Assembly (NCBI GenBank): GCA_016462305.1 | Contig: JAEMTM010000038.1 | Span: 1 to 12,502, forward strand | Origin: Sphingomonadaceae bacterium | GTDB taxonomy: Bacteria > Pseudomonadota > Alphaproteobacteria > Sphingomonadales > Sphingomonadaceae | Direction of reading: 5' to 3' | Length of the DNA: 12,502 nucleotides | Made by a program: the position numbers and the translations under genes | Notes under the pieces: model-generated | Told to the model about the DNA's origin: nothing | Databases searched by the model: none | What the model saw: the letters and a program-made list of their open reading frames with translations, nothing else | Shown here: one piece after another, positions 7,009 through 12,502 of the stretch | How positions within the stretch are numbered: the stretch's first letter is position 1 | Layout: the number at the start of each line of letters is the position of its first letter

Positions 7009-7640
7009 CAGTCGGGCTTCACTTGGTCAGGATGCGCCGCAGCAAAGGCCGGCAATGCGCTCAAAGCGGCATCGATCCGCAATAGCTTGGGAAAGGCAGC
7101 CAGCGGCGTATCCACGCGGCGGGCATTCGCCATTTGCGGGACAAGGCAGACATCGGCCAAATTCGGCAGGTCGCCGCCGAACACGCCATCTTCGGGGGCC
7201 ATTGCCTCCAACGCCGTGAAGCCTTCGATTATCCAGTGCCGGTAAAAGTGGTCCACCGCCTCTTGCGACTGGCCCATCTGCGCCTTCAAATATCGCAGGA
7301 CGCGCAGATTATCGATGGGATGTATGTCAGCAGCGATAATCAGCGCCTGCGCCAATGTTTTTGCCCGATCCGCCGGGTTTGAAGAGACCATCGCGGGGTC
7401 GGGATATTGCGCATCCAGATAGTCAATAATCGCCAGGCTTTGCGTCAGGTCATGCCCGTGTATCGACAGCATGGGCACAAAGCCTTGCGGATTGCGCGCC
7501 ACATAATCGGGCGCCCTTTGGGCATTGTCCAGCAGGCTGATCGGCACGCGCGTATACGGCACATTTTTAAGGTTCAGCACAATGCGCACACGATAGCTGG
7601 CCGACGAACGCCAGTAATCGAACAGGATTATTTCACTCAT
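7008..7640 (-). CDS. maiA: maleylacetoacetate isomerase (zeta-class glutathione transferase)
   Basis: MaiA uses glutathione to isomerise maleylacetoacetate to fumarylacetoacetate, the step before fumarylacetoacetase. The 210-aa protein has the normal length. The N-terminal thioredoxin-like domain carries the active-site segment RSSASYRVRI (residues 11-20) and the glutathione-binding LTQSLAIIDYL near 65-75. The helical domain has the zeta-class signature IHPIDNLRVLRYL and ends ALPAFAAAHPDQ. The Cys of the eukaryotic SSCxxRVR motif is Ala14 here, which I recall as common in bacterial MaiA and not a defect. No clear Shine-Dalgarno precedes ATG 7640. It is co-transcribed with marR through a 1-base stop/start overlap and diverges from the DUF2147 gene across 94 bp. 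The partner FAH gene lies downstream on the same strand beyond marR and the peptidase. Confidence 0.92.
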   Translation of the reverse strand: MSEIILFDYWRSSASYRVRIVLNLKNVPYTRVPISLLDNAQRAPDYVARNPQGFVPMLSIHGHDLTQSLAIIDYLDAQYPDPAMVSSNPADRAKTLAQALIIAADIHPIDNLRVLRYLKAQMGQSQEAVDHFYRHWIIEGFTALEAMAPEDGVFGGDLPNLADVCLVPQMANARRVDTPLAAFPKLLRIDAALSALPAFAAAHPDQVKPD

Positions 7641-7724
7641 AGGTTAGGTAATTAGCATGGCACAGGCAAAAGGCAAAAGCATTGCGGCTTGCTTATTGCC
7701 CGTTTATGTTGTTTTCCAACGCAA

Positions 7725-7728
7725 AGGA
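7725..7728 (+). promoter_or_regulatory. Shine-Dalgarno site deciding the DUF2147 gene start
   Basis: AGGA within GCAAAGGAAC lies 6 nt ahead of the ATG at 7735 and supports that start over the in-frame upstream codon at 7657. Confidence 0.65.
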
Positions 7729-7734
7729 ACAAAT

Positions 7735-8154
7735 ATGCAGCACGCTAAAACATGGATGATCGCAGCCGCAATGTGCGCGGCAATTCCGGCGCAGGCCGCC
7801 GCGCCAATTTCCGGGCACTGGATCACACAAAGCAAGGATGGCGTGGTCGAAATCTACCCATGTGGCGCGGCATTATGCGGGAAGCTGGTAAAATTTCTAG
7901 TCACCCCGCCAGCAGGCGTAGGCGCGAAGGATGTGAAAAACCCCGACAAAACGCTGCGCAACCGAACGATATTGGGCATGAATGTCCTGACTGGATTCAA
8001 AGCCGACGGCAATGAATATAAAGGCCAGATTTACGATCCCAAGTCAGGCAAAACCTATCGCTCGATTGTTTACAAGGGCAAGTCAGGCAATCTGGTCGTC
8101 AAAGGATGTATCGGACCCTTTTGTCAGGCGCAAACATGGACGCCGGCAAGTTAG
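7735..8154 (+). CDS. exported DUF2147 family protein
   Basis: This is a 139-aa protein with a Sec signal peptide (residues 1-21, MQHAKTWMIAAAMCAAIPAQA, cleavage at AQA|AAP) and a mature DUF2147 domain of about 118 residues. Typical features are ISGHWITQSKDGVVEI at 25-40, a cysteine pair in YPCGAALCG, the GMNVLTGF and YDPKSGKTYR segments, and a second pair in KGCIGPFCQAQTW. The four cysteines may form disulfides in the periplasm. The family's function is not established, so no role is assigned. The start at 7735 is set by AGGA at 7725-7728, 6 nt upstream, and by the signal peptide; the open frame continues back to 7657 but adds only poorly signal-like residues. Transcribed alone, divergent from maiA, ending 19 bp from the convergent ABC permease stop. 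Confidence 0.85.
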   Translation: MQHAKTWMIAAAMCAAIPAQAAAPISGHWITQSKDGVVEIYPCGAALCGKLVKFLVTPPAGVGAKDVKNPDKTLRNRTILGMNVLTGFKADGNEYKGQIYDPKSGKTYRSIVYKGKSGNLVVKGCIGPFCQAQTWTPAS

Positions 8155-8173
8155 ACCGCTTTGGCAGCGCAGA

Positions 8174-9031
8174 TTATGCGCGTAATTTCCATCCAGAGCG
8201 CAGCAAGAGATAGCAGATAAGCCCAAGTGCCGTGTTCAGCGCGAGCAATAGCAATGCGCCAAACACCACCGGGCTATCCGCGCTGCCGATAAAGCCATAG
8301 CGGAAGCCCGAAATCGCGTAGAAAAACGGGTTGGCGTGGCTAATAGCCTGAAAAGTAGGTGATAATTTATCAACCGAATAGAAAGTGCCCGACAGCAAAG
8401 CGGCTGGCGCAACGATGAAGTTGCTGACCGCGGCGGCGTGATCGAACTTTTCCGCCCAGATTGATGTCATCACCCCGATGAGCGCAAGCATCATGGACCC
8501 CATCAGCCCGAACCACAAAACTGCCCCAAAATGCACCGGCGTGACATGGACGCCGGGCCAGAATAGCATGGCAAGCCAGATCGTTGCGCCAACCAGAAAC
8601 GCCCGCGTCACCGCAGCCGCCGTGAGCGCGGCCAAAACCTCCGCGTTGGACAAAGGCGGCATCAGATAATCGACAATCGTGCCCTGAATCTTGCCCACCA
8701 ACAGCGAGAAGCTCGAATTTGCAAAAGCGTTCTGCATCATGCCCATGATAATCAGGCCAGGCGCGATAAAGTCGGCGAACGACACGCCCAATACGGTCGG
8801 TTTGACCGAGCCCAAGGCGACGGTGAAGATGATCAGATAGAGCAATGTCGTGATGGCAGGTGCCCACACGGTTTGCATCTGCACCTTAAAAAAGCGGCGG
8901 ACCTCTTTCATGTACAAGGTTTGCAGGCCAACCCAGTTTACATTGCGGATATGGCGTTCGCCGTCGGGCAGTTGCACAACGGGGTTGGCCTCCCTATCTT
9001 GGCCAGTGTTGCTTTTATGGTGGATAGTCAT
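8174..9031 (-). CDS. ABC-2 type exporter permease
   Basis: The 285-aa inner-membrane protein has the ABC2_membrane layout: a cytoplasmic N-terminus of about 55 residues containing NWVGLQTLYMKEVRRFFKV, then six hydrophobic segments, roughly 56-78, 86-105, 130-156, 169-194, 206-227 and 255-280. The segment FIAPGLIIMGMMQNAFANSSF is characteristic of the YadH/NodJ-like group that exports lipids, polysaccharides or drugs. It must pair with an ABC ATPase, but none is encoded next to it in this window; upstream lies divergent gcrA and downstream the convergent DUF2147 gene. The start is uncertain: ATG 9031 has no clear ribosome site, and an in-frame GTG about 20 residues later follows GGGAGG. Substrate cannot be told from the sequence. 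Confidence 0.88.
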   Translation of the reverse strand: MTIHHKSNTGQDREANPVVQLPDGERHIRNVNWVGLQTLYMKEVRRFFKVQMQTVWAPAITTLLYLIIFTVALGSVKPTVLGVSFADFIAPGLIIMGMMQNAFANSSFSLLVGKIQGTIVDYLMPPLSNAEVLAALTAAAVTRAFLVGATIWLAMLFWPGVHVTPVHFGAVLWFGLMGSMMLALIGVMTSIWAEKFDHAAAVSNFIVAPAALLSGTFYSVDKLSPTFQAISHANPFFYAISGFRYGFIGSADSPVVFGALLLLALNTALGLICYLLLRSGWKLRA

Positions 9032-9122
9032 CGCGCAATCGACTATCGGCTTGCAGCGATAACCGCAAGGCGCAATCGCGTCATTCAGCCGGCAAATAAA
9101 ACTCGTTATTGGAAATGCATTT

Positions 9123-9794
9123 ATGTCGTGGACCGACCAGCGGATTGATCAGTTAAAGGCGCTTTGGGACAAAGGCCTGACCGCAAGCCAGATTGCAGAC
9201 GAACTTGGCGGCGTCAGCCGCAATGCCGTTATTGGCAAGGCGCACCGCTTGGGCCTGAAATCACGCCCTTCCCCTGTGAAGTCGAACGACGCGGACAAAA
9301 AAGCTGTGCCGAAAAAGGCTGCACCGGTGCCGGCAAAGGCGCCTCCCGCCGCTCCGCCCCCGCGCGCACGTTCCTCCGCACCGGCGGCTGAACCTATTGC
9401 CCCCGTGCGCGCCGAAGATGATACCGCAGAGGCACCCGCACCGCGCGCGCCGGCGATGCCGCGTATCGTATCAATTGGACCCGGCGGCTTCATGCGTCAG
9501 GGCCCCGGCGATCAACAAGCGCCCATCCCACCTGCCCCGCCACGCCGCCTTGTGCCTGCAAAGCCAAGCCGCGAAATGGCGGACAAAACGTCCTTGCTCG
9601 ATTTGAACGAGCGTATTTGCCGCTGGCCACTTGGCCACCCCGGTGAGGCGGATTTCCATTTCTGCGGTGTGCCCGTGAATCCGGGCTTCCCTTATTGCGT
9701 CGAACATTGCGGCCGTGCCTATCAGGCGCAGCTTCCACGCGGTGTGCGCCGTCCCCCTCCACCCATGCCGTTTGGTGGACCACGGGTTCGTTAA
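9123..9794 (+). CDS. gcrA: GcrA cell cycle regulator
   Basis: GcrA is an alphaproteobacterial sigma70-associated regulator that activates cell-cycle promoters, preferentially those carrying CcrM-methylated GANTC sites. Residues 1-45 form the helix-turn-helix DNA-binding domain and are highly typical: MSWTDQRIDQLKALW, then ASQIADELGGVSRNAVIGKAHRLGL. A low-complexity Pro/Ala/Lys-rich linker spans about 47-150. The conserved C-terminal sigma-binding part follows (LLDLNERICRWPLG near 158-171, FHFCG near 178-182, PYCVEHCGRAYQ near 190-201), ending in a Pro/Arg-rich tail. At 223 aa it is longer than Caulobacter GcrA (about 173 aa as I recall), the difference lying in the linker and tail. The ATG at 9123 gives the exact family N-terminus. 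It is divergent from the ABC permease (91 bp between) and 87 bp before parE on the same strand. Confidence 0.96.
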   Translation: MSWTDQRIDQLKALWDKGLTASQIADELGGVSRNAVIGKAHRLGLKSRPSPVKSNDADKKAVPKKAAPVPAKAPPAAPPPRARSSAPAAEPIAPVRAEDDTAEAPAPRAPAMPRIVSIGPGGFMRQGPGDQQAPIPPAPPRRLVPAKPSREMADKTSLLDLNERICRWPLGHPGEADFHFCGVPVNPGFPYCVEHCGRAYQAQLPRGVRRPPPPMPFGGPRVR

Positions 9795-9845
9795 GGGCCG
9801 GAAACGAAATATCCACAGGCGATTTTGAAAGCTTTGTGCTCGCGC

Positions 9846-9875
9846 TTGCGCGGGTGACTCTCCCGTGCCTATAGC
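9846..9875 (+). promoter_or_regulatory. candidate parE promoter with CcrM site (GANTC) in the spacer
   Basis: A -35-like TTGCGC at 9846-9851 and a -10-like TATAGC at 9870-9875 are separated by 18 bp. GACTC, a GANTC methylation site, sits at 9856-9860 between them. This is the arrangement reported for GcrA-dependent promoters in Caulobacter. Transcription would begin near 9882, the A of the parE ATG, implying a leaderless message; no Shine-Dalgarno is visible. The element matches are partial, so the promoter is inferred. Confidence 0.5.
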
Positions 9876-9881
9876 ATGCAC

Positions 9882-11870
9882 ATGACCGATGACCTGTTCG
9901 GCGGCAGCGCGGCCGCCACCGCCGCATCCAATGATTATACCGCTTCTGCGATTGAGGTGTTGGAGGGGCTTGAGCCTGTTCGCCGTCGCCCAGGCATGTA
10001 TATTGGCGGCATCGACGAACGTGCGTTGCACCATCTGGCGTCCGAAGTGCTCGACAATTCGATGGATGAGGCTGTTGCCGGCCACGCCAGCCGGATCGAA
10101 GTGCATCTGGGCGTTGGCAACCGCCTGACTATCACTGACAATGGCCGGGGCATTCCGGTCGATCCGCATCCGAAGTTCCCCGACAAGTCCGCGCTTGAGG
10201 TCATCCTCACAACCTTGCACTCCGGCGGTAAATTCACCGACAAGGCCTATGCGACCTCCGGCGGGCTGCATGGCGTGGGTGTGTCGGTCGTCAATGCGCT
10301 GTCAACGGACACTTTAGTCGAAGTCGCGCGCAATAAGCAGCTCTATCGCCAGCGCTTTTCACAAGGCCTTCCGCTCGGCCAGTTGGAGGAATTGGGCCCA
10401 ACGCCCAACCGGCGCGGAACAACGATTGCCTTTACGCCCGACCCAGAGATTTTTGGCGCAGACGCGAAGTTCAAACCCGCGAGGCTGTTCCGTCTGGCGC
10501 GGTCAAAGGCTTATTTATTTGCTGGCGTCGAAATCCGCTGGCGCTGCGATGCCGAACTGGCCAGCGAGGATGTGCCTGCCGAAGCGGTGTTCCAATTCCC
10601 CGGCGGCCTGTCCGACCATTTGCGAGAGCAGCTTGGCACCCGCGCCTGCGCCACGACCGAATTTTTCGCCGGGACGCAGGATTTTCCCGACGCGCAAGGC
10701 CGCGTCGAATGGGCCATTTCGTGGCCGTTGTATTCGGACGGTTCCTATAGCTGGTATTGTAACACTATTCCCACGCCCGATGGCGGCACGCATGAGGCGG
10801 GCGTTCGTGCCGCGCTGACCAAGGGCCTGCGCGCCTTTGGCGAATTGATTGGCCAGAAAAAAGCCGCGCAGATTTCGGCGGAAGACATTTTCAACGAAGC
10901 CGAATTGATGTTGTCGGTATTCATCCGCAACCCGCAATTCCAAAGCCAGACCAAGGACCGGCTAACCTCGCCTGAGGCCATGCGGCTTGTCGAAAACGCG
11001 GTGCGCGACCATTTCGACCATTATCTTGCCGACAATATGGAACGCGGCAAGGCATTGATGGGCTTCATCCTTGAAAAGGTCGATGACCGCTTGCGCCGCA
11101 AGGCCGAGCGTGAAGTCAAGCGCAAGACCGCGACCTCAGGCCGCAAGGTGCGCTTGCCCGGCAAGCTGACCGATTGTGCATCGGACGACCCGACCGGCAC
11201 CGAATTGTTCATCGTCGAAGGCGACAGCGCAGGCGGCAGCGCGAAGCAAGCCCGCAACCGCAAGACGCAGGCGATATTGCCGATCCGGGGTAAAATCCTC
11301 AACGTCGCATCGGCCACCGCCGACAAGATCCGCGCAAACAATGAAATCGCCGACCTGCAATTGGCGCTGGGCTGTGGCACGCGCAAGGACTGCAACCCCG
11401 ATAATCTGCGCTATGAACGCATCATCATCATGACCGACGCAGATGTCGATGGGGCACATATCGCGACCTTGCTGATGACATTTTTCTTCCAAGAAATGGC
11501 CGAAATTGTGAAAGCCGGGCATCTGTTCCTCGCCCGCCCGCCGCTCTATCGCCTGACGCATGGCAGCCAAAGCGTCTACGCCGCCGATGACGCCCACCGC
11601 GCCGAATTGGAAGCGACGCTGTTCAAGGGTAAAAAAGTCGATGTTGGCCGGTTTAAGGGCTTGGGCGAAATGAACCCGAACCAGTTGAAGGAAACCACAA
11701 TGGACCCGGCGACCCGCTCGCTGATCCGCATCACCTTGCCGCATGAATATGAACGGCGCGCGGTGGTCAATGACCTTGTCGACCGCCTGATGGGCAAAAA
11801 TCCGGAGCACCGGTTCAACTTCATCCAAGAAAACGCCGCGCAGTTGGATGAGGACACGATTGACGCGTGA
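9882..11870 (+). CDS. parE: DNA topoisomerase IV subunit B
   Basis: ParE is the ATPase subunit of topoisomerase IV, which with ParC decatenates daughter chromosomes. The 662-aa protein has the GHKL ATPase domain (EVLDNSMDEA with catalytic E55 and Mg-binding N59, NGRGIPVDPHP, then TSGGLHGVGVSVVNALS), the transducer domain to about residue 390, and the TOPRIM domain with E446 in EGDSAGG and the acidic triad D519/D521/D523 in TDADVDG. It ends with RFKGLGEMNPNQLKETTMDP. Length and YTASAIEVLEGLEPVRRRPGMYIG at the N-terminus indicate ParE rather than the longer GyrB. Two ATGs, 9876 and 9882, are in frame; the second gives MTDDLFG, the expected N-terminus. No ribosome site is visible, consistent with a leaderless start. 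It follows gcrA by 87 bp, and parC is not in the window. A repeat array begins 27 bp after the stop. Confidence 0.95.
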   Translation: MTDDLFGGSAAATAASNDYTASAIEVLEGLEPVRRRPGMYIGGIDERALHHLASEVLDNSMDEAVAGHASRIEVHLGVGNRLTITDNGRGIPVDPHPKFPDKSALEVILTTLHSGGKFTDKAYATSGGLHGVGVSVVNALSTDTLVEVARNKQLYRQRFSQGLPLGQLEELGPTPNRRGTTIAFTPDPEIFGADAKFKPARLFRLARSKAYLFAGVEIRWRCDAELASEDVPAEAVFQFPGGLSDHLREQLGTRACATTEFFAGTQDFPDAQGRVEWAISWPLYSDGSYSWYCNTIPTPDGGTHEAGVRAALTKGLRAFGELIGQKKAAQISAEDIFNEAELMLSVFIRNPQFQSQTKDRLTSPEAMRLVENAVRDHFDHYLADNMERGKALMGFILEKVDDRLRRKAEREVKRKTATSGRKVRLPGKLTDCASDDPTGTELFIVEGDSAGGSAKQARNRKTQAILPIRGKILNVASATADKIRANNEIADLQLALGCGTRKDCNPDNLRYERIIIMTDADVDGAHIATLLMTFFFQEMAEIVKAGHLFLARPPLYRLTHGSQSVYAADDAHRAELEATLFKGKKVDVGRFKGLGEMNPNQLKETTMDPATRSLIRITLPHEYERRAVVNDLVDRLMGKNPEHRFNFIQENAAQLDEDTIDA

Positions 11871-11941
11871 TGGCGGGCCGGTCTCTTCCCACGCACGTCA
11901 CCGTGAACATCTCCCCTCGTCACCCTGAACATTCCCCAATC

Positions 11942-11968
11942 GTCATCCTGAACTCGTTTCAGGATAAC
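11942..11968. repeat. hairpin, copy 1
   Basis: Arms GTCATCCTGAA and TTCAGGATAAC flank the 5-nt loop CTCGT; ten of eleven pairs are Watson-Crick with one mismatch (a G-T or A-C pair, depending on the strand transcribed). Confidence 0.85.
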
Positions 11969-12028
11969 GAACGAACGTCGCATGTTATTCTGAACATCCC
12001 CCCTCGTCATCCTGAACATTCCCCCATC

Positions 12029-12055
12029 GTTATCCTGAACTCGTTTCAGGATAAC
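12029..12055. repeat. hairpin, copy 2 (perfect stem)
   Basis: Arms GTTATCCTGAA and TTCAGGATAAC are perfectly complementary over 11 bp around the loop CTCGT. This is the only copy in the array with a fully paired stem. Confidence 0.85.
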
Positions 12056-12115
12056 GAACGAACGTCGCATGTCATCCTGAACATCCCCCCTCGTCATCCT
12101 GGACATCCCCCCTTC

Positions 12116-12184
12116 GTCATCCTGAACTTGTTTCAGGATAACGAACCGACGTCGCATGTTATCCTGAAACAAGTTCAGGATGAC
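12116..12184. terminator. paired inverted 27-bp hairpins, possible bidirectional terminator / mRNA-end structure
   Basis: The 27 bp at 12116-12142 and those at 12158-12184 are exact reverse complements separated by 15 bp, and each is also a hairpin by itself. The transcript could fold as two small hairpins or one long 27-bp stem with a 15-nt loop. It lies 246 bp after the parE stop and 44 bp after the LysR stop on the opposite strand. There is no clear U-tract, so intrinsic termination is uncertain; protection of 3' ends as in REP/BIME elements is equally possible. Confidence 0.4.
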
Positions 12185-12227
12185 GATAGCATAGAATATC
12201 GACAGGCGGCGTGGGTAACGTGCGTTT

Positions 12228-12502
12228 CTACCCCGTCAACGCCTCAACCAGCGCCCTTACCTTCTTCTGCCGCCATTGCGGCAAGGGTGCGACTAGCCAA
12301 TAGGCTTGATCGCTTTCCTTCGCATTGTCGACGGCGCACACTTTGCCGCTGGCGATGTCGGCTTCGGCAAGGATTAGCGGGACGGTCGCCCTGCCCAGCC
12401 CAATCGCAGCCGCATCAATGGCAAGGCCTGCATCCGCGAGCCGAAGCGCGGCAACGCCCTCTGCCACCGGACAATTTGGCCAGCTAATCGGCGTGTCCGC
12501 GC
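12228..12502 (-). CDS. LysR-family transcriptional regulator, C-terminal part (5' end outside window)
   Basis: The frame is open to the right edge and encodes the last 91 residues of a LysR-type effector-binding domain. Visible are WPNCPVAEGVAALRLADAGL, then AIDAAAIGLGRATVPLILAEADIASGKV, which matches the conserved late segment of LysR substrate-binding domains (AA..G.G...P..L...D...G.L), followed by DQAYWLVAP and QKKVRALVEAL near the end. The order of these pieces resembles GcvA-like regulators, but the DNA-binding half is missing from the window, so target and ligand cannot be judged. A GTG at 12467 is not the start: the preceding residues continue the domain. It converges on parE across the repeat array. 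Confidence 0.82.
   Translation of the reverse strand, partial: ADTPISWPNCPVAEGVAALRLADAGLAIDAAAIGLGRATVPLILAEADIASGKVCAVDNAKESDQAYWLVAPLPQWRQKKVRALVEALTG

Larger units (their letters stand above)
11897..12184. repeat. 87-bp tandem repeat array of palindromic units (3 copies plus terminal hairpin)
   Basis: Three successive 87-bp units lie at 11897-11983, 11984-12070 and 12071-12157, followed by a 27-bp hairpin at 12158-12184. Each unit holds three related blocks that all begin GTYAYYSTGRAC: 22 bp ending ATCYCCCCTC, 23 bp ending in a C-rich AT(T/C)CCCC tract, and a 42-bp block carrying a hairpin and the tail GAAC(G/C)(A/G)ACGTCGCAT. The matching starts are exactly 87 bp apart (11942, 12029, 12116 for the hairpin block). 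The first unit is the most diverged at its left end. The palindromic core is one I know as widely dispersed in sphingomonad genomes. Two long open frames cross the array on opposite strands only because 87 is a multiple of three and the units lack stops; neither looks like a real gene. Confidence 0.9.
11871..12227. other. gene-free region between parE and the LysR gene
   Basis: These 357 bases between convergent genes hold the repeat array and 43 bp of unremarkable sequence next to the LysR stop. I see no promoter pair, RNA gene or believable coding sequence. The hairpins may serve as terminators or 3'-end stabilisers for both flanking genes. Confidence 0.7.

Noticed and set aside
7657..7734. 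Longer DUF2147 protein starting at 7657
   Set aside because: The added residues place a non-signal stretch ahead of a clear signal peptide, and a good ribosome site sits directly before 7735.
9829..9836. AAAGCTTT palindrome between gcrA and parE as a terminator
   Set aside because: Eight AT-rich bases with no loop or U-tract cannot form a stable terminator hairpin.
9471..10271. 266-codon minus-strand frame over the gcrA end and parE start
   Set aside because: It is antisense to two secure genes and encodes nothing family-like; high GC gives long shadow frames.
9882..11870. GyrB instead of ParE
   Set aside because: The protein is about 660 residues, lacks the GyrB-specific insertion length, and begins with the ParE-type MTDDLFG...YTASAIEVLEGLEPVRRRPGMYIG pattern (shown here in two pieces).
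11576..12172. Long minus-strand open frame over the array (198 codons)
   Set aside because: It is repeat-derived and then runs antisense inside parE; the openness is explained by the unit length being a multiple of three.
11897..12184. CRISPR array
   Set aside because: The units are tandem with no unique spacers; the intervening blocks are themselves repeats, the units contain internal palindromes, and no cas gene is nearby.
11867..12487. Long plus-strand open frame over the repeat array and into the LysR region (206 codons)
   Set aside because: Its sequence is the translated tandem repeat followed by the antisense of the LysR gene; no ribosome site or recognisable domain is present.

Overview
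The window reads as chromosomal DNA of an alphaproteobacterium, most likely a sphingomonad (Sphingomonadaceae; a Sphingorhabdus- or Sphingopyxis-like organism would fit). The reasons are a GcrA cell-cycle regulator (an alphaproteobacterial family) directly before a ParE topoisomerase IV subunit, the gene order ispH-thrB-rnhA, moderately high GC, few GANTC sites, and a palindromic repeat (core arms CCTGAA/TTCAGG) that I associate with sphingomonad genomes. The taxon is inferred from protein style and gene order, not from a search. Gene density is close to complete and most genes abut or overlap.

Layout. Positions 17-2395 (+): a tight operon of isoprenoid reductase IspH, homoserine kinase ThrB and ribonuclease HI, the last two starting at TTG. 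Positions 2392-5521 (-): a fumarylacetoacetate hydrolase, a serine alpha/beta hydrolase and a D-amino-acid-dehydrogenase-like flavoprotein, apparently one transcription unit. Positions 5601-6578 (+): a secreted C13 (legumain-like) cysteine peptidase, divergent from the hydrolase operon; a 19-bp perfect dyad lies in the shared 79-bp promoter region. Positions 6562-7640 (-): maleylacetoacetate isomerase and a MarR regulator joined by a TGATG overlap. Positions 7735-8154 (+): an exported DUF2147 protein. Positions 8174-9031 (-): an ABC-2 exporter permease with no ATPase beside it. Positions 9123-11870 (+): gcrA and parE. Positions 11897-12184: an 87-bp tandem palindromic repeat array. Positions 12228-12502 (-): the C-terminal part of a LysR regulator running off the right edge.

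How the genes fit together. MaiA and the fumarylacetoacetate hydrolase are the last two steps of homogentisate (tyrosine/phenylalanine) breakdown. They sit on the same strand, split by the peptidase and the MarR gene, and the ring-opening dioxygenase is not in the window. GcrA and ParE link cell-cycle transcription with chromosome decatenation: the only intergenic GANTC (CcrM methylation) site in the window lies in the spacer of a credible promoter for parE, whose predicted transcription start coincides with the parE ATG.

Most of the window is ordinary housekeeping and catabolic DNA. I see no phage, transposase, CRISPR array, tRNA or rRNA. The points most worth a second look are the GANTC-bearing leaderless promoter of parE, the 87-bp array, the dyad operator before the C13 peptidase, and the changed substrate pocket of the D-amino-acid-dehydrogenase-like enzyme.
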